From Cyprinodon diabolis (Eukaryota > Chordata > Actinopteri > Cyprinodontiformes > Cyprinodontidae): 64,000 nucleotides of DNA. Shown one piece after another: positions 24,076-35,800 of this stretch. Below the pieces are notes generated by a model. That model was not told where the DNA came from and made no database searches. It saw only the letters and a program-made list of their open reading frames with translations. The stretch is taken from positions 20,402,001-20,466,000 of the forward strand of contig CM060070.1 of NCBI GenBank assembly GCA_030533445.1, written 5' to 3'. Position numbers and translations under genes: made by a program. Positions within the stretch are counted from its first letter, which is position 1; every line of letters starts with the position of its first letter.

Positions 24076-27000
24076 TAATGGACAACAGTGGACGGCAGCT
24101 TGACTTGACTGAAATAACTTTTTTCTAAGTGGATGTTATAATTTAAATGGATTGAACAAATTTTGATCTAATAAACCATTAAGTGAGAATCATAAATTGA
24201 ACATTTGTTACATCCCTAAGTTTTGGGTCTTAGCCTTGTCATGGAGTTGATCTTTCCATTCTTTCTTGTTTAAACAAGAAAACAATCTTGTATTAGAATG
24301 TCTTAATTATTATCTGTTTGGTTGTTGGAACAACCTGGCTGCTTTATTGAAAGTTTTGGATACTGTGAGTTCTGATACTCTCCCCTCTTAACTGCAGGGT
24401 TTTTATCACTTTAATGGAGATACTTAGGTATGCAGCTTTGATCGCCCGTTAGACTCTTTTCACTTTAGCTCCACTTTTGCAGCGAGTTGTTACTCCCCCA
24501 GTGCACCACAGAACTGGTGCTGCTGCAGGTCCAAGTGTTGTGCACATAGTTGCTTCCAGGCTAGAGTCAAGAAAGACAAGAAATGTCAGATGTTCCACTG
24601 GATGCTTAAAATGGGTTTGTTATGCATTTCTGAAAAGCTTCATTAACTCTTGCGGTCATGGATTTGGAACACGTCCAAGGTTTGTTCCAAGTTACGCCAT
24701 TGACTAAAAATTTGCTTTCATAAAGTTTTATTACGTGCAATTAGTCTGGCACGATAAAAGTGTGGTTTCTGTGGCCCGAAGCTCTGTTTTAACGATTGCA
24801 TTACCTTGAATTCAGAGATCTTATACTGTAAAAGCTCTAACTCAATAACTTGTGCGAATTATTCTAACCACATGCACTTGATATTGCCCTCAGTGGCAAA
24901 CCCAACAGGTTCTCCTCAGGACAAATCTGAAAAATGAGATTCCATACAGTTTTTTGTTTGTTTGTTTTTGTGTGTGTTATTGCTACATCCTTGTTGAGAC
25001 TAAATTGCAGACCTCACAACAGCTTATTGCAACGTAAATCTCAAATTTTTGATTGTTAGTTTATGCATTTTGCTTTTTCAGGTGTAAAAAAAATTTTTTT
25101 CACTTACCAAAAAAAAAAACGTGAGCCTCATTTACTTTATTTGTGTCTTTTGTTGGAATCCCATCACCTCTGTGGTTGACTACATGTCACTCCCTGGGTT
25201 GCTTCAATCCTTTGTTCTGCAAATAAAGCTCATTGATTGTAAATTGCCTCTCCCTCTGTTGCACCTTCAGACCCCACTTTTTGCTTTAATGACAAAGAAC
25301 TAGCCAGTGCATTTCAGGCACACAATAGCAGACTGAGTGTCTATGCAAGGTGCTCGCCTGCTATCAGTGGCAATTTGTGGTTCATTGTTTTGGCAAAGCG
25401 CTTTTTATCTGGGATGAGGAAATTAACAGTCAGCCATATTGAATTCAGCTTTACCTTCTTAAGGTTGAATTATACTTCAAAACTAGGTTGTCTGCGTAGG
25501 TGTTGCAGTGAATAAAAAGACGTCCCCGCCCCCTCCTCAGACACTCTGCTGCACCTCTCCCAAATTGTAGGTGACAGCAGACAGTGCCGCAGACAGGACA
25601 GCTAGTTTTGTTTTTATGACCGCAATTGTGGAAAACAACTTGTGAAGTTGGACCAGCTAGAAGAGCGAGGTGCGTGAAAACGCTGGGACCCTTTTTTTCA
25701 CCTGGATCCCTGCTCTTTTTCGCCCTCATGTCCCTTGGTTGTCGGACAAACTTGCCCCCACTTCCTGACTGCCTCGGCCGTATCTAGACTCACAGCTTAT
25801 AGTGCAGACTACGCTTCAATATTGAGCATAAATCAAAAATGTCTGCGTCAAGCTCACTGCGACACACTGCTGCGGGGAGTATAACCAGCCCTTCAGCCTC
25901 TGTGACTTTCTGTTGCATTAGGCTTTTAAGGTTATGTCAATTAGTTGACAGTGATTAGGGAATCATAACTTTCTATCAACCCCTAGACCTTTAATGCATA
26001 AAGTCTTATCTGTACTTTCTGAGGTCTACGTTTTGAAGTGTAGCTGGAAGGATTGAGGCTATTTTATGTACTTTTTAAGGAAGAAAGTAACTTCAGGCTT
26101 TCTTTTAAGGTCACCCAGGGTAGCTTTCTTGGCTCAGTTCTTTTTATGCTCTATCTCCTCTTATTAGGAAGGATTTTAGAGAAGCTTGGTGTCTTTTATC
26201 CCTTCTTTCCTAATTAAACCATAGATAAGAATGAGATAACTGTATTTTGCTGCTAGCAGAACAGTACTATCTGGTGGTCTGCTTAGCAGGAACCTTGGTG
26301 CAGATCTAGGATACAGTTCAGAGACTATATTACCCTTTGGCCAGAAACTACTTTAGAATGTAAGAGAATTACCTGAAAAGAGGCACTGCGAGGAAGATGT
26401 CTGAGCTTTTGGGCTTCATTCAGGCTGCTTTGCACAGACTAGCTATGTCCCACTTGAGATTTCAGTTTAATGAGGAATTGTCTAAATGCTCATAAGAACT
26501 GGTACAGGTGAGATAGCCTTTCACTCTTTAAAGGTAAGTGGACTAGGGACAGGGGATAGGGTGTGCAAGCATTGGTGATCACACATCTTTGACAATCATC
26601 GATTTCAGTAGAACCAAATCTGATTTCAACATTGATGGATTTATTGAAGCCACCAGTCTAGCATGCTGTTCTTCTCTTCATATCCAACTCCTCCCCACAC
26701 ATTTTCTCTCCACTCAACCATTCCCTTTATTTTTTTATTTTTTTTACGCTAACATGTGGAAAGCATTATATCCTGTCTGGTGGAGAGGGAGAGCAAACAA
26801 CTCGGCCTGAGAGCCTCCTGGGGGAGGCGTAGGGAGGTGCTATAGGGGCTGCTAGGATTGGCATGCTTTTGACTCTGCCCTGACTCTACACTGACAAAAG
26901 CTTCTCGAATGGAGGAGACACTTGTTGAATGAGTTGGTGGAAGATAAAGAAAGTCCAGTTGTCTCGACACACCTGGTGTGGCTCGTTTACACCTGGGGCA

Positions 27001-27370
27001 CTTTACACCAGGGCGTTAAAAAATCTATGCTTTATATCCCTATCCTTATGTTTTCCTGTTCCTCACGTTTAAGGCTGATTTTCATTGTTTTTTTTTATAA
27101 AGAGATCCATTAAATGTCGGTTTCAATGTTTTCAGATATAAAGATGAATTTTTCTCACGTTATAATGTATCCTTTGCTTTTAATAAATTTTTCTTTAAAA
27201 TCATACTTAAGCTAAAATAAAATTCTGGTTTATAATTCATACATTTTATATATTTTAATATTTAGAGGAGAGTCTTTTTAATAGAAAGACAACAAGTTTT
27301 ACCCTCTGTCCCTTTGAATCAGAGGGGTTATTCCAATTAATTGGTTTGTAAATAATCACATATCAACTAA
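24076..27370. other. Intronic sequence with one possible degraded element
   Basis: No exon signal. The stretch 25453-25905 has loosely mirrored ends, GGTTGAATTATACTTC and GGAGTATAACCAGCCC, and CpG-rich TCTGCGT words, and may be an old inverted-repeat element. The rest shows nothing recognisable. Confidence 0.4.
25453..25905. mobile_element. Possible inverted-repeat DNA element
   Basis: Imperfect inverted ends sharing TTATACT, GC-richer than its surroundings, with repeated GTCTGCG words near both ends. No convincing target duplication was found, so this is a weak call. Confidence 0.35.
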
Positions 27371-27414
27371 TGTGTTGTGAATTGGCGCTATATAAATAAA
27401 CTGAATTGAATTGA
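27371..27414 (+). repeat. LINE/SINE-like 3' tail fragment
   Basis: TGTTGTGAATTGGCGCTATATAAATAAACTGAATTGAATTG. The same tail is at 58750-58827 (+) and 40832-40890 (-), so it is the terminal piece of a dispersed retroelement ending in ATTGA repeats, truncated at 5' here. Confidence 0.6.
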
Positions 27415-28815
27415 GTTAAAGAGCAGAAGAAGTTTTGAATTATTTGTACATAAAGATCAGATTTCCCTGACATAACTTGCAACAGAATAAACATGAAGTT
27501 GTGACTCCTGCAGATAATTTCCCATCTAAAACTAAAGACCTTATTTTCTTTACATTCATTCAGCAATGGTCTGTTAAGACTAGTTTAAATGTTAAAAAAG
27601 CTTAAGAACTTGGCAAATGCCAACTCTTATCATGCAGTAGACAAGCTCAAAGGTCTGTAGAACTTGGGTTGTTATTTTAAGAAAGTTTTGTGAACAGGAA
27701 CCTAAATATTGCTTCCAGATGTCTGGGCCATATTGATGTTGTTTCCCCAACCTATTCAAAAATATCTTTACTCGATTCTTCTTGGAAAAAGGCTTCAGTC
27801 ACTCTCCAGCAGAATGTCTGGTATAATTTCGACTCCTTATCTTAAAAGATTTTGAAGTTTTGTGAATCTCCAACTCCTTCCTTCTAAAGATCTCTTCTTT
27901 AGTTTCTACTTATGCCTTGCAGCTAAGATCCATTTAAGGATGAAACTTTAGGGACAGTTATAGTAAAAACATGATTTGCTTGTGCTGCTGCCACATTAAT
28001 TTCATATGTTGAAAGTATACTTATTGGCGTGCATATATTTCTTTTCTTTTTGTTTTTAGGGATGCATTAAAATAAAACTTCGGGGCTGTGTCAATATTGC
28101 TATTATTGCTGATAACCGATTTACTGGTAAATTTCCCAGCCTTTCGGAAAAAGGTGCAAAGTCAACCGCAGTGCTGACATTGTTTCTCTGCTTCAGTTAA
28201 TCTCCCACAATGTGTGTAACCATCAAAAAGTTGCCCTACATTCTCCCCTGGCTGAAAAAAATACCAAAAGAAAACCAAAAATAAACATTTCACCTTATCA
28301 TCATTGTTTACCTAAAGGAATATAACAGCAGGGAGTAGAATTCTACTCTTAACTTTACTTAGTGCACTATCCTTTTGTGTTTGTGGATGATAAAGACAAA
28401 ATATTGACCATAATTATTCCTTCTGGAACACATAAAGACAATTGATGTGTTTATGATAAAATAAACACACATTCCCAGTGTGCAGTGAACAGTAGCAATG
28501 ATCATAATGTTTGGCTTTAAATGAAAGTAAATAAACTAATTTTCATATTATGATTTTTACTTATATTTTCACTTTGAGAACCAGTCAAAGCCAGTGGTCC
28601 CAGTTGAATCTTACCATCTTCACCTTTCTGTCTTTATAGAATGGCCTCATCCATTAGCCCCATATCCACTGAAAGCCCCGGGAGTCAAAGCCCTAGGCTT
28701 TTTTATTTCCCGACTTATAAGAATACTGTCTAATTCATCATGTTCCTTTTTTATTAATTTGAAAGGCCCCTGGACAATCATTCAAATCAACATACCGACG
28801 TGGTTGCCAAAGAAA
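27415..28815. other. Intronic sequence, nothing firm
   Basis: TAGGGATGCATTAAAATAAA at about 28059 resembles a hAT end, but no partner end was found. Otherwise unremarkable. Confidence 0.4.
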
Positions 28816-28823
28816 ATCAAAGG

Positions 28824-29807
28824 TAGGGCTGGGCGATATAGAAAAAAAGCTTATCAATAAAAAAAAATGCATATTGATCGATATCGATAATTATTAAAAA
28901 GATTTGAAACCATATTTTATGTGCAGCTCTGCCTGGACTTTTTATAATATTGCTAAATGATTTAATTTTAATAAAAAACACAAACACAGACTTCCAATTA
29001 AATCTTTATTTAACCAACTTTTTTAACCATAACATAATTGTTTTAAAGAAAAATAACTTAAGAGACCTGGGTTATGTTATTAAATACTGACAAAGAATAA
29101 ACTAAAGGGACCAGAAAAGTGACCAAAATAAATATAACAAATAAATAAATGCCCCCCCCCCCCCCCCCCCCCCCCCCACCGCCGCCGCCGCCCCCGTTTC
29201 CTGCTTTAACCTGAGTTATTACTTTGAAGTTGCTGGCCCCTCAGCATTTTTCTCTCAATTGTTAGAACTACGTGGGAAACTGCCCAGAACTGAAAATATA
29301 TATATATTTTCCCGAAATTCCCGAAGATTCCTCGGAGGAGAGCCGAACTACACAGCTCGTACTCCTGCGGGTGTGAGCGGCTGAGATGATAAAAAAAAAA
29401 AAAGTTGGCTGTGTTATCAGACTTGGTTTTCACTGGTTCACTACACATTTTACAGATGACTGTGGTTTGTTTTTTGTTCGACTTGCCATGACCGAAATAC
29501 TGCCAGACTGCCGAACTACAAAAACCTTCTTTGAAACAATTTCCTCCGACTCTCCTTGCTGCGACATCTTCATGTGCTCTGTGTTGTGGTTTGAGAGGGT
29601 GGCGCTTGGTGACGGCGTGCCTGGGTCCGCGATTGTGATTGGTTGGGAGGAAGCAGCGACTAGCATAAACATATATGCTAGGCTACAATGAAAAGGAAGG
29701 AAAACTGCGTTTCTTTTTTATCGAACTTTTATCGACCCTCTTTTTTTCTATTGCGCCACACGTCTATCGATCGATATATATCGTTATTGAATTATCGCCC
29801 AGCCCTA
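28824..29807 (-). mobile_element. Internally deleted hAT element (984 bp)
   Basis: Inverted ends TAGGGCTGGGCGATATA.. and ..AATTATCGCCCAGCCCTA are flanked by a perfect 8-bp duplication ATCAAAGG (28816-28823, 29808-29815). The interior holds a run of 26 C (29152-29177) followed by GCC repeats. On the - strand it keeps the first coding part of a hAT transposase, including a BED finger. The catalytic region is absent. Confidence 0.94.
29206..29573 (-). pseudogene. Relic N-terminus of a hAT transposase with BED finger
   Basis: The relic starts at an ATG (29573) reading MKMSQQGESEEIVSKK. It stays open to about 29430, reaching a first Cys (SSVKCVV), then shifts frame to CSEPVKTKSDNTAN, a poly-Phe stretch from a run of T, and YHLSRSHPQEYEL. 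The order Cys-x2-Cys (across the shift), NTAN, then H-x4-H is the BED zinc finger of ZBED-like hAT transposases. The breaks are one frameshift near 29440 and an expanded T run at about 29390-29402. All four zinc ligands can still be recognised, so this is less decayed than the finger at 23262-23398. Confidence 0.68.
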
Positions 29808-30023
29808 ATCAAAGGTAAACTCCACTACATGTTGGAGCACTGTGGGTGCGCACACACATGGATTGGTACAAACTTTCGCTGCTGCTGCTATATATGATAA
29901 AAGAAACTATGAACAGACCACTTACTCCAACTAAAGTTCATCTCAGAGCTCTTCTTGGCTAACAGCCTCCAGCACCGACGCCAAGTCTTTTGTGGCGGGG
30001 TTGACCGTCTATGCGGGCCTATG

Positions 30024-30296
30024 TCAAAGGATCGGATCAAGCTGGTCATACCAGTGTTTTGTCCGATGGTTTAATCTACTACAATTATTGATGTCCATAA
30101 GCCTGTTGTAGTCCTGCTGAATTTCCTTGTGCTTGTCTCGCATTTGCTTTGTGGTGTGCAGAATGTTTGTTGTGGCCAGCCTGGCTACAATACGATCATT
30201 GTGCATCGCCAACTCAGACTCCAGCAAAAATGCTTAAAAGAGCCATGACCTTATCATCGTCCAATGGTAGTAGCTTCCCCTCTCCTGCTCCATCAT
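30024..30296 (-). pseudogene. Broken Harbinger-type Myb/SANT-like gene fragment
   Basis: On the - strand, ATG at 30296 opens MMEQERGSYYHW. After a one-base loss the frame continues DDDKVMALLSIF, and after a stop and further shift it runs as the open frame 30227-30024. That frame ends TKQMRDKHKEIQQDYNRLMD and then INNCS..HWYDQLDPIL. The pattern W(T/S)D..V..LLSI, then ..K.K.IQQDY..(I/M)D.NN.S, then (W/F)Y(D/E)QLD.IL is that of the Myb/SANT-like DNA-binding proteins that accompany PIF/Harbinger transposases and of their domesticated relatives. At least two breaks make it a pseudogene. I could not find the ends of its parent element. Confidence 0.6.
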
Positions 30297-31279
30297 GCGA
30301 TTAAGGAATTAGAAAACTCTGAACTACACAACTGCAAAAACTGTGTGTGTGTTGGCTGTAACAAAACCAAACGCAGGTTTAAATTGCGGGATGGGCGGAC
30401 TTAACCAAAAAAAGATGCCAGTCCACCAATCATTGCTCCTTGCAACCCTACTCCCTCAAAGAGCCCGACCAAAGCGGGATCTTTGAAAGTTTATCCCTGT
30501 CATTAAACAATTGGTGAGTCAGAGTAGTCTGTTTCTGACTGAAGAACTAGGCTTTTCTTGACCCCTTTAGTCAACCAAAAGGTTATTGATTAAGAGCGAG
30601 TCCACTTTGAAATGATACAAGAGGCAGCTCATTATGGCTCTGTACTGAGAGTGACAGCTGTGTACATTACAGCAGAGCTATGAGTATAAAAAAAACATGT
30701 AAAGGATTTTTTTTTTTTTTACTGTTTGGCATCAATCCACCCCATATGACATAATTTCAGTAATGTAATGTCAGTAAACATCCACGAATGGGTCCTTCAC
30801 ACTCGCTTCCACCACCCAGATTAACCCAGTAGGTGGGCTGAGGCCTCGAGGCGCTGCCTTAGGTGGTCTGTTGGTTTGATTCAGGCAAATTAAATTGACC
30901 CCAGTCACCCTTAAATGCAGCAGCGAGCAGCTGGTAGACACTGACAGCTTGTCATTTAATTAGCCAACCTTCTTCACTGACTGGAAATGGAGACACACTT
31001 AATTAGCCTCAGTTTGGTTCCTCTCTGGGCCTTACGGGTCCATATAGAAACCCTGCTTTGACTACTTCTTCTACTAAATGCCTTCCTTTTTCATTCTTTC
31101 TTTCTCATGGAGGCGCTGTCAGCAGCTAAAGCTTAGGAAATCCAATGTCGTGTAATGTTCAATGAGCTATAGAATTGGCCTTATAGAAAGTCGTACTGAG
31201 TCGCAAAAGAATATTAGACCAGAAGAACTAATTCAATTGATCTTTAAAAGTAGCAAGGCAGAAAGCAGAATAGATTGTT
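30297..31279. other. Intronic sequence with a candidate conserved block
   Basis: The part 30860-31030 is free of repeats and holds several AATTA/TAATTAG words (TTTAATTAGCC, ACTTAATTAGCC) with balanced composition, the texture of a vertebrate non-coding enhancer. The rest shows nothing. Confidence 0.35.
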
Positions 31280-31294
31280 ATGGAAGTAGTTTTC

Positions 31295-31492
31295 TTTTCC
31301 TTTTTTGAGTTTTTGCAGCACTAGTGGCTTGTTTGTTTCGACAGTATGCTGACAGGAAAGGGGGTATGAGAGAGGGGGAGAGACATGCGGCAAAGGACCA
31401 CAGGTCATATTCAAACCCGGTTTGGCCACGTCGAGCACTAAGGCCTACTTACATGGGTCGTGCGCACTAACCACTGCACCACCTGCACGCCC
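31295..31492 (-). mobile_element. tRNA-like SINE with perfect 15-bp target duplication
   Basis: On the - strand it starts GGGCGTGCAGGTGGTGCAGT, with an A-box-like TGGTGCAGTGG and a degraded B box (GGGTTTGAATATG). It continues through GCATGTCTCTCCCCCTCTCTC and CCCTTTCCTGTC, a body common in teleost SINEs. ATGGAAGTAGTTTTC flanks it exactly on both sides (31280-31294, 31493-31507), showing LINE-type retrotransposition and a fairly young age. Confidence 0.88.
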
Positions 31493-31507
31493 ATGGAAGT
31501 AGTTTTC

Positions 31508-32223
31508 AGTGAAGATTCTACTGGCTTGAATATGTCTGAGTTGAATCACTACACATGAACAGCAATCAATAGTTGAATGGTTGGCTTTTCAATGTTCTCA
31601 TGGTGTTTAATTTCTTTTCTTTCATTTGGGTTCAATAATGGTCTGTGTCCCAAGGCTTACTGAACAGTTGGGATGATCAAATCTTTACTATCTTAGTGAC
31701 TGGTTTAGGTTTACTTGGAGCAGTGACTAAACCAGTTCACCTGGCAGAGGAACAACAAACGCCTGGCACAGTGTGAAGCATGGGGCGGTGGCTGACAAGG
31801 GCTCAGACTGCCATTATTGCTGCTTGTAGTTCTAGGATTACCTCGGGAGGATCAGCTAACTGTACATGGTCGTTCAACTTTTTAGCAATCCTTACTCATT
31901 AACAAGCATATGATGAGTTGAGATGGTATGGAATTTGTACTTTTACTAGTACCAACCAAATTCCCACCTTACTACAGCGTGCCTGTTTATCTATAATCAA
32001 ATGGTACCATGTTTTGGTACCTAAACGCATCATCAGTAGTTGTTGATTATCAGTTGCGGACGTAAATGTAGCATTGCACATACGAGAGCATGGTAATGTC
32101 AGACGCTCCTCTTATGGTAAACAAAGCAAGCATGGCTAATAAAAAGCCATGAGTCGAGGGCTTTACTTTTCTCCACTGGAATATTTCGAATCTGAGGAAG
32201 CATCTGGTAGCCTGAGATTTTTC
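31508..32223. other. Intronic sequence, nothing recognised
   Basis: No gene or element ends seen. Confidence 0.45.
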
Positions 32224-32226
32224 TTA

Positions 32227-32802
32227 AGCTGGGCGTACACTATGCGATTTTTGGGGTGATTTTCCAGTTGTGTCTTTTGATCGGGCCGACTTTCAGCCTC
32301 ATCATGCGTCGTGTAGTGTACAGGGGGTAATGAGGGGCGATCAGCCTCTCACTACCACTTACAAATCAGGAATTGTGAAATCAGGAGAAAATCGAACATG
32401 TTTGATTTTCTCCCGACCGTTGTGGGTAAATTGCTCAGTGCACATGGGCAAACATCGATTCTTCTGTAAACACAGCAGCATGGCAGGGATGCAACGAGAG
32501 AAATGCAGTTCTGTCTGTAAAATTGACAGACTGTAGTAGCCACATTTGCTCAGCCATATCTTTTTTCCAAATATGTCGTCGCCTTTTCTTTTTAGGGCCT
32601 TCAGCACAAAATTGCACATATTGCCAACGCAGCGCGTTTCACTATAGTGAGCTTCATATTCCCCTTCTATTTGTTTGGCTTCCAGATGAGTCAGAGCGCC
32701 TCCATCTCACTGTGGAGCTGGGTCCCACATGGTTTTTAGTCGTACAGTGTGAGCAGAAGCTGCGAGCAATGACTGAAAAAATCGCACAGTGTACGCCCGG
32801 CT
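32227..32802. mobile_element. Non-autonomous PIF/Harbinger element, copy 2 (576 bp)
   Basis: Inverted ends AGCTGGGCGTACACTATGCG and ..GTGTACGCCCGGCT are flanked by TTA on both sides (32224-32226, 32803-32805). It is the same family and orientation as 9632-10199. Confidence 0.85.
32500..32619 (-). pseudogene. Relic of PIF/Harbinger transposase N-terminus
   Basis: The open - frame reads ALKRKGDDIFGKKIWLSKC then GYYSLSILQTELHF. This matches the basic WL..R/K.G.Y..L..EL segment near the start of Harbinger transposases and the relic in the other copy. The frame is uninterrupted here but drifts off after the Phe, because the element is deleted internally. Confidence 0.58.
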
Positions 32803-32805
32803 TTA

Positions 32806-35800
32806 GGCTCAAGACTGCGGACTTGTATCAGCCTCAAATCCATGACTACAACTGTACCTGTTAGCTGCTTGTCATCTTTAGCCAGAAACATCATCATTAT
32901 CTGGTTTCGATGAAGTTTCCTTTGTACCGCCCCTAACAGGAAGAGACCATGTAGAATGCTTTATACATTGATAATAAATACAAGAATTGTCATCATTGAA
33001 CCTGCTATGGTATATTGTCAAGATTTTTTTCAAATTGCAGTGAATGGTAGATTTATGTTGTGTCTGACTAAAGGGTTTTGGACCTGATAAGATTGCCTAA
33101 ACTTTTTCCAAATATCTTTTTTCGAGCTATTTGTTTCTTTTTAATTATTATATTACTAATTAATTACAAATGGTAGTGTTTGTTTTTAATTTCAGTTCGA
33201 AATAAAGATAAAAACAAAACATGATCCATATGGCAACTTTAAATGCCGAAAGTTGAGTTGTTGCACCAAATAAAGGTAAAAGAAGGCTTATGGACAGGTA
33301 TACAGATGGATTCAATATCCTGTCTAAAACTTTATATAAATTCTACTATTGGAGGCATTTTAAAAGATAATTATTTCTTCAGATTTTTTTTTCTTCCCTA
33401 GCTTGGTTCAGTCTTGAATGCCAGGAACAGCATAAAGTTTACATCATTATTGTTTATTTTACACCACAAGTCTGCTACACATATATTGTATTTCTTTAAA
33501 CAGCAGATACTTTGCATCACATTCTTCAAGAACTGTTTCAGAGTTACATTCAATGCTTCTTTATGTGAAAACCCCTAAAAATACTTTATTCTCCTGTAGG
33601 GTAGTGTATATTCACTGTGTAAAAATAAATGTAAAAAAAAAAAAGCAGATTTATCTCTTCTGTTTCTTTGATTGCAAACATGCACAATCTCAATCAGTTG
33701 TCCCTTTCTTAGGGCCAGTTTTCTGATTGTCCTTTGTAAGGTTTTGGAAAAAGAAAATGGAGACAGAAGAGGAGGTTAACAGAAGCAGACATGACTAGGG
33801 TGCAGTAGAAAAAAATACAAGCACATCAGAAGTAAAGCTGATGTAAAATAAAGGGGGGTGGCTGTGCTGGGCTGTAGCAGCAACAGCATTGAAAGGCAGC
33901 AGTTAATGTCTCTTGGGCTTGACGTTTTTATCTTTCTGTTAGGTGTGTGTGAACCAATTTTTAGTCTCCAAAGCAGCAAATCATCATGGGAGATGCTCAA
34001 ACATCCTTTCTTGTAGTAAAATACCTTGCACTATCTGGGTTTGCACATTTGCGCTGCTCACAGTACTGACGTGTTTCTGTTTTAATTCAGCCACACCCAA
34101 GCCATGCTTTTTAGCCTCCAGTGTGTTCATTGATGAAACACTGAAGCCCTGGAGACAGGATTAAAGGGTGTGTGTGTGTAGTGGTTTTAGTTTTTACGTG
34201 CTGATTCTTCTGGCTGCAGAGTGAAAAGCTAATAGTTGTAGCATCAAATCTCCCTTTTTCTTACTTTTCTTTCAACATATTGGTGAGTTTGTTTCCAGAT
34301 TGCTATTTTGATGCCTCCGCTCTCAGCCATAACATAGTTTGCATTCTTATAACCTTTAGTGAAAATACAATGTTTTTAATGTATTTACTCAATATTTCAA
34401 AATGAAATGTGTAATGTAGAATTATTTTTTCTTATGAAATTAGTATTTGTTTTTTTAATCTATAAATGTTTTTAGTAATAAAATAATAGAGTGTGTGTTT
34501 AAAGAGTAAATTGCAAAGCATTATTTTCTAGTCTGTATTCTGCTGAATCTGATATACTTTACTGTTTAACAAGCCGATAACAGCAAGTTGTTATGTGGCC
34601 TGCAGGGGTCTTAACATGGGTCCATCTGAGATGCTGTGGTGCAGAAACACTTTTAACATGAAAAAACTGGTGCTGCTCCATCCATTTTCAGACCAGTTTT
34701 TCTTTCTTTTTTTTTTTTTCTTAAAAAAGCTCCTCCTAAACCTGTTTGCATAAGCAGGTTTAGGGAAAAAAAGCTTTGGTCACTCATACACTCTGTAGCA
34801 TCTGTGGTATGACAGAAATCTTTAAAAACAAGAGCTGTTAAAAACATTGAGGAATCTGGAAACCAGTAATTTTCCCATGCCTAATGGCAGGTTGTAGCAC
34901 ACCTTTATGGCTGTAAGTATCATTTTTGTTATTGCTTAATCAGGTAATAAACAACGTACATCGTGGTGATTAAAAAAGTTATTTTGTATTTTTAATATAA
35001 ACTTTTGCAGTTTAAACAAAAAATACAGATGAAGATTTGCCCCTTAAAGATTCATGCTTAATAAGTTGTTTCCAGTCCATTTAAACCCTATGCATTTGCA
35101 TTTTGCAAAAGTGTAATTTACCCATTATCAATAAGAATAGACATCGGGTCAGGTTTAAATCCGACTTCAACATAGTGTCTTTTTGTAAAGGCTGCTCCCT
35201 AAAATGCAATAGATGATGTTGTAACCTTTCTATATGACTTAGCTTAAGAAAAACAATAAAACCTGTTTTTCTTTCATCTTCTCTGCTCCAACCATCTAGG
35301 TCTCCTTTCTTATTGGCATTTTCGCCAACTTCACCCGCTCCAGTTCCTTTCGTTCTCTTCCCTTTTTGTCATAAGAAAAAATAATGGTGGAAAAAATGAG
35401 TTCACTGTGTAGCGCTAAACATGACTCTGCTTTGGTTTTCATCCAGGTTTTTGAAACGTTTCGGGAACGCTAACAGTTAATAATCATCCATGCGGGGTTA
35501 GAAATCGATCACAGTGTGATGTGGAGTTATTTAGAGAGGCTAATTAATGGAACAACAGTAACGGTGAACACTTTCCTTTTAAGTCAGCTGAACAGCTTTT
35601 TGTGCAACAGATGGGTCATTAGGGAGCGCCATGTTACTCCACGCTTCATGCAGCTGGAGTAAACACGCTCACTGCAACATTTACCCTTGAATCCCATTAG
35701 AATAACTTTAAAATTTTAGCATCTATGAATTCCCCTGATACCACAGACAGGCTGAAGGTTTTTTGTGTTGTATTTGCATTCTCAGATGTGTTTTACATGA

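Noticed and set aside
28059..28255. Possible hAT beginning TAGGGATGCATTAA
   Set aside because: No partner end and no 8-bp duplication found.
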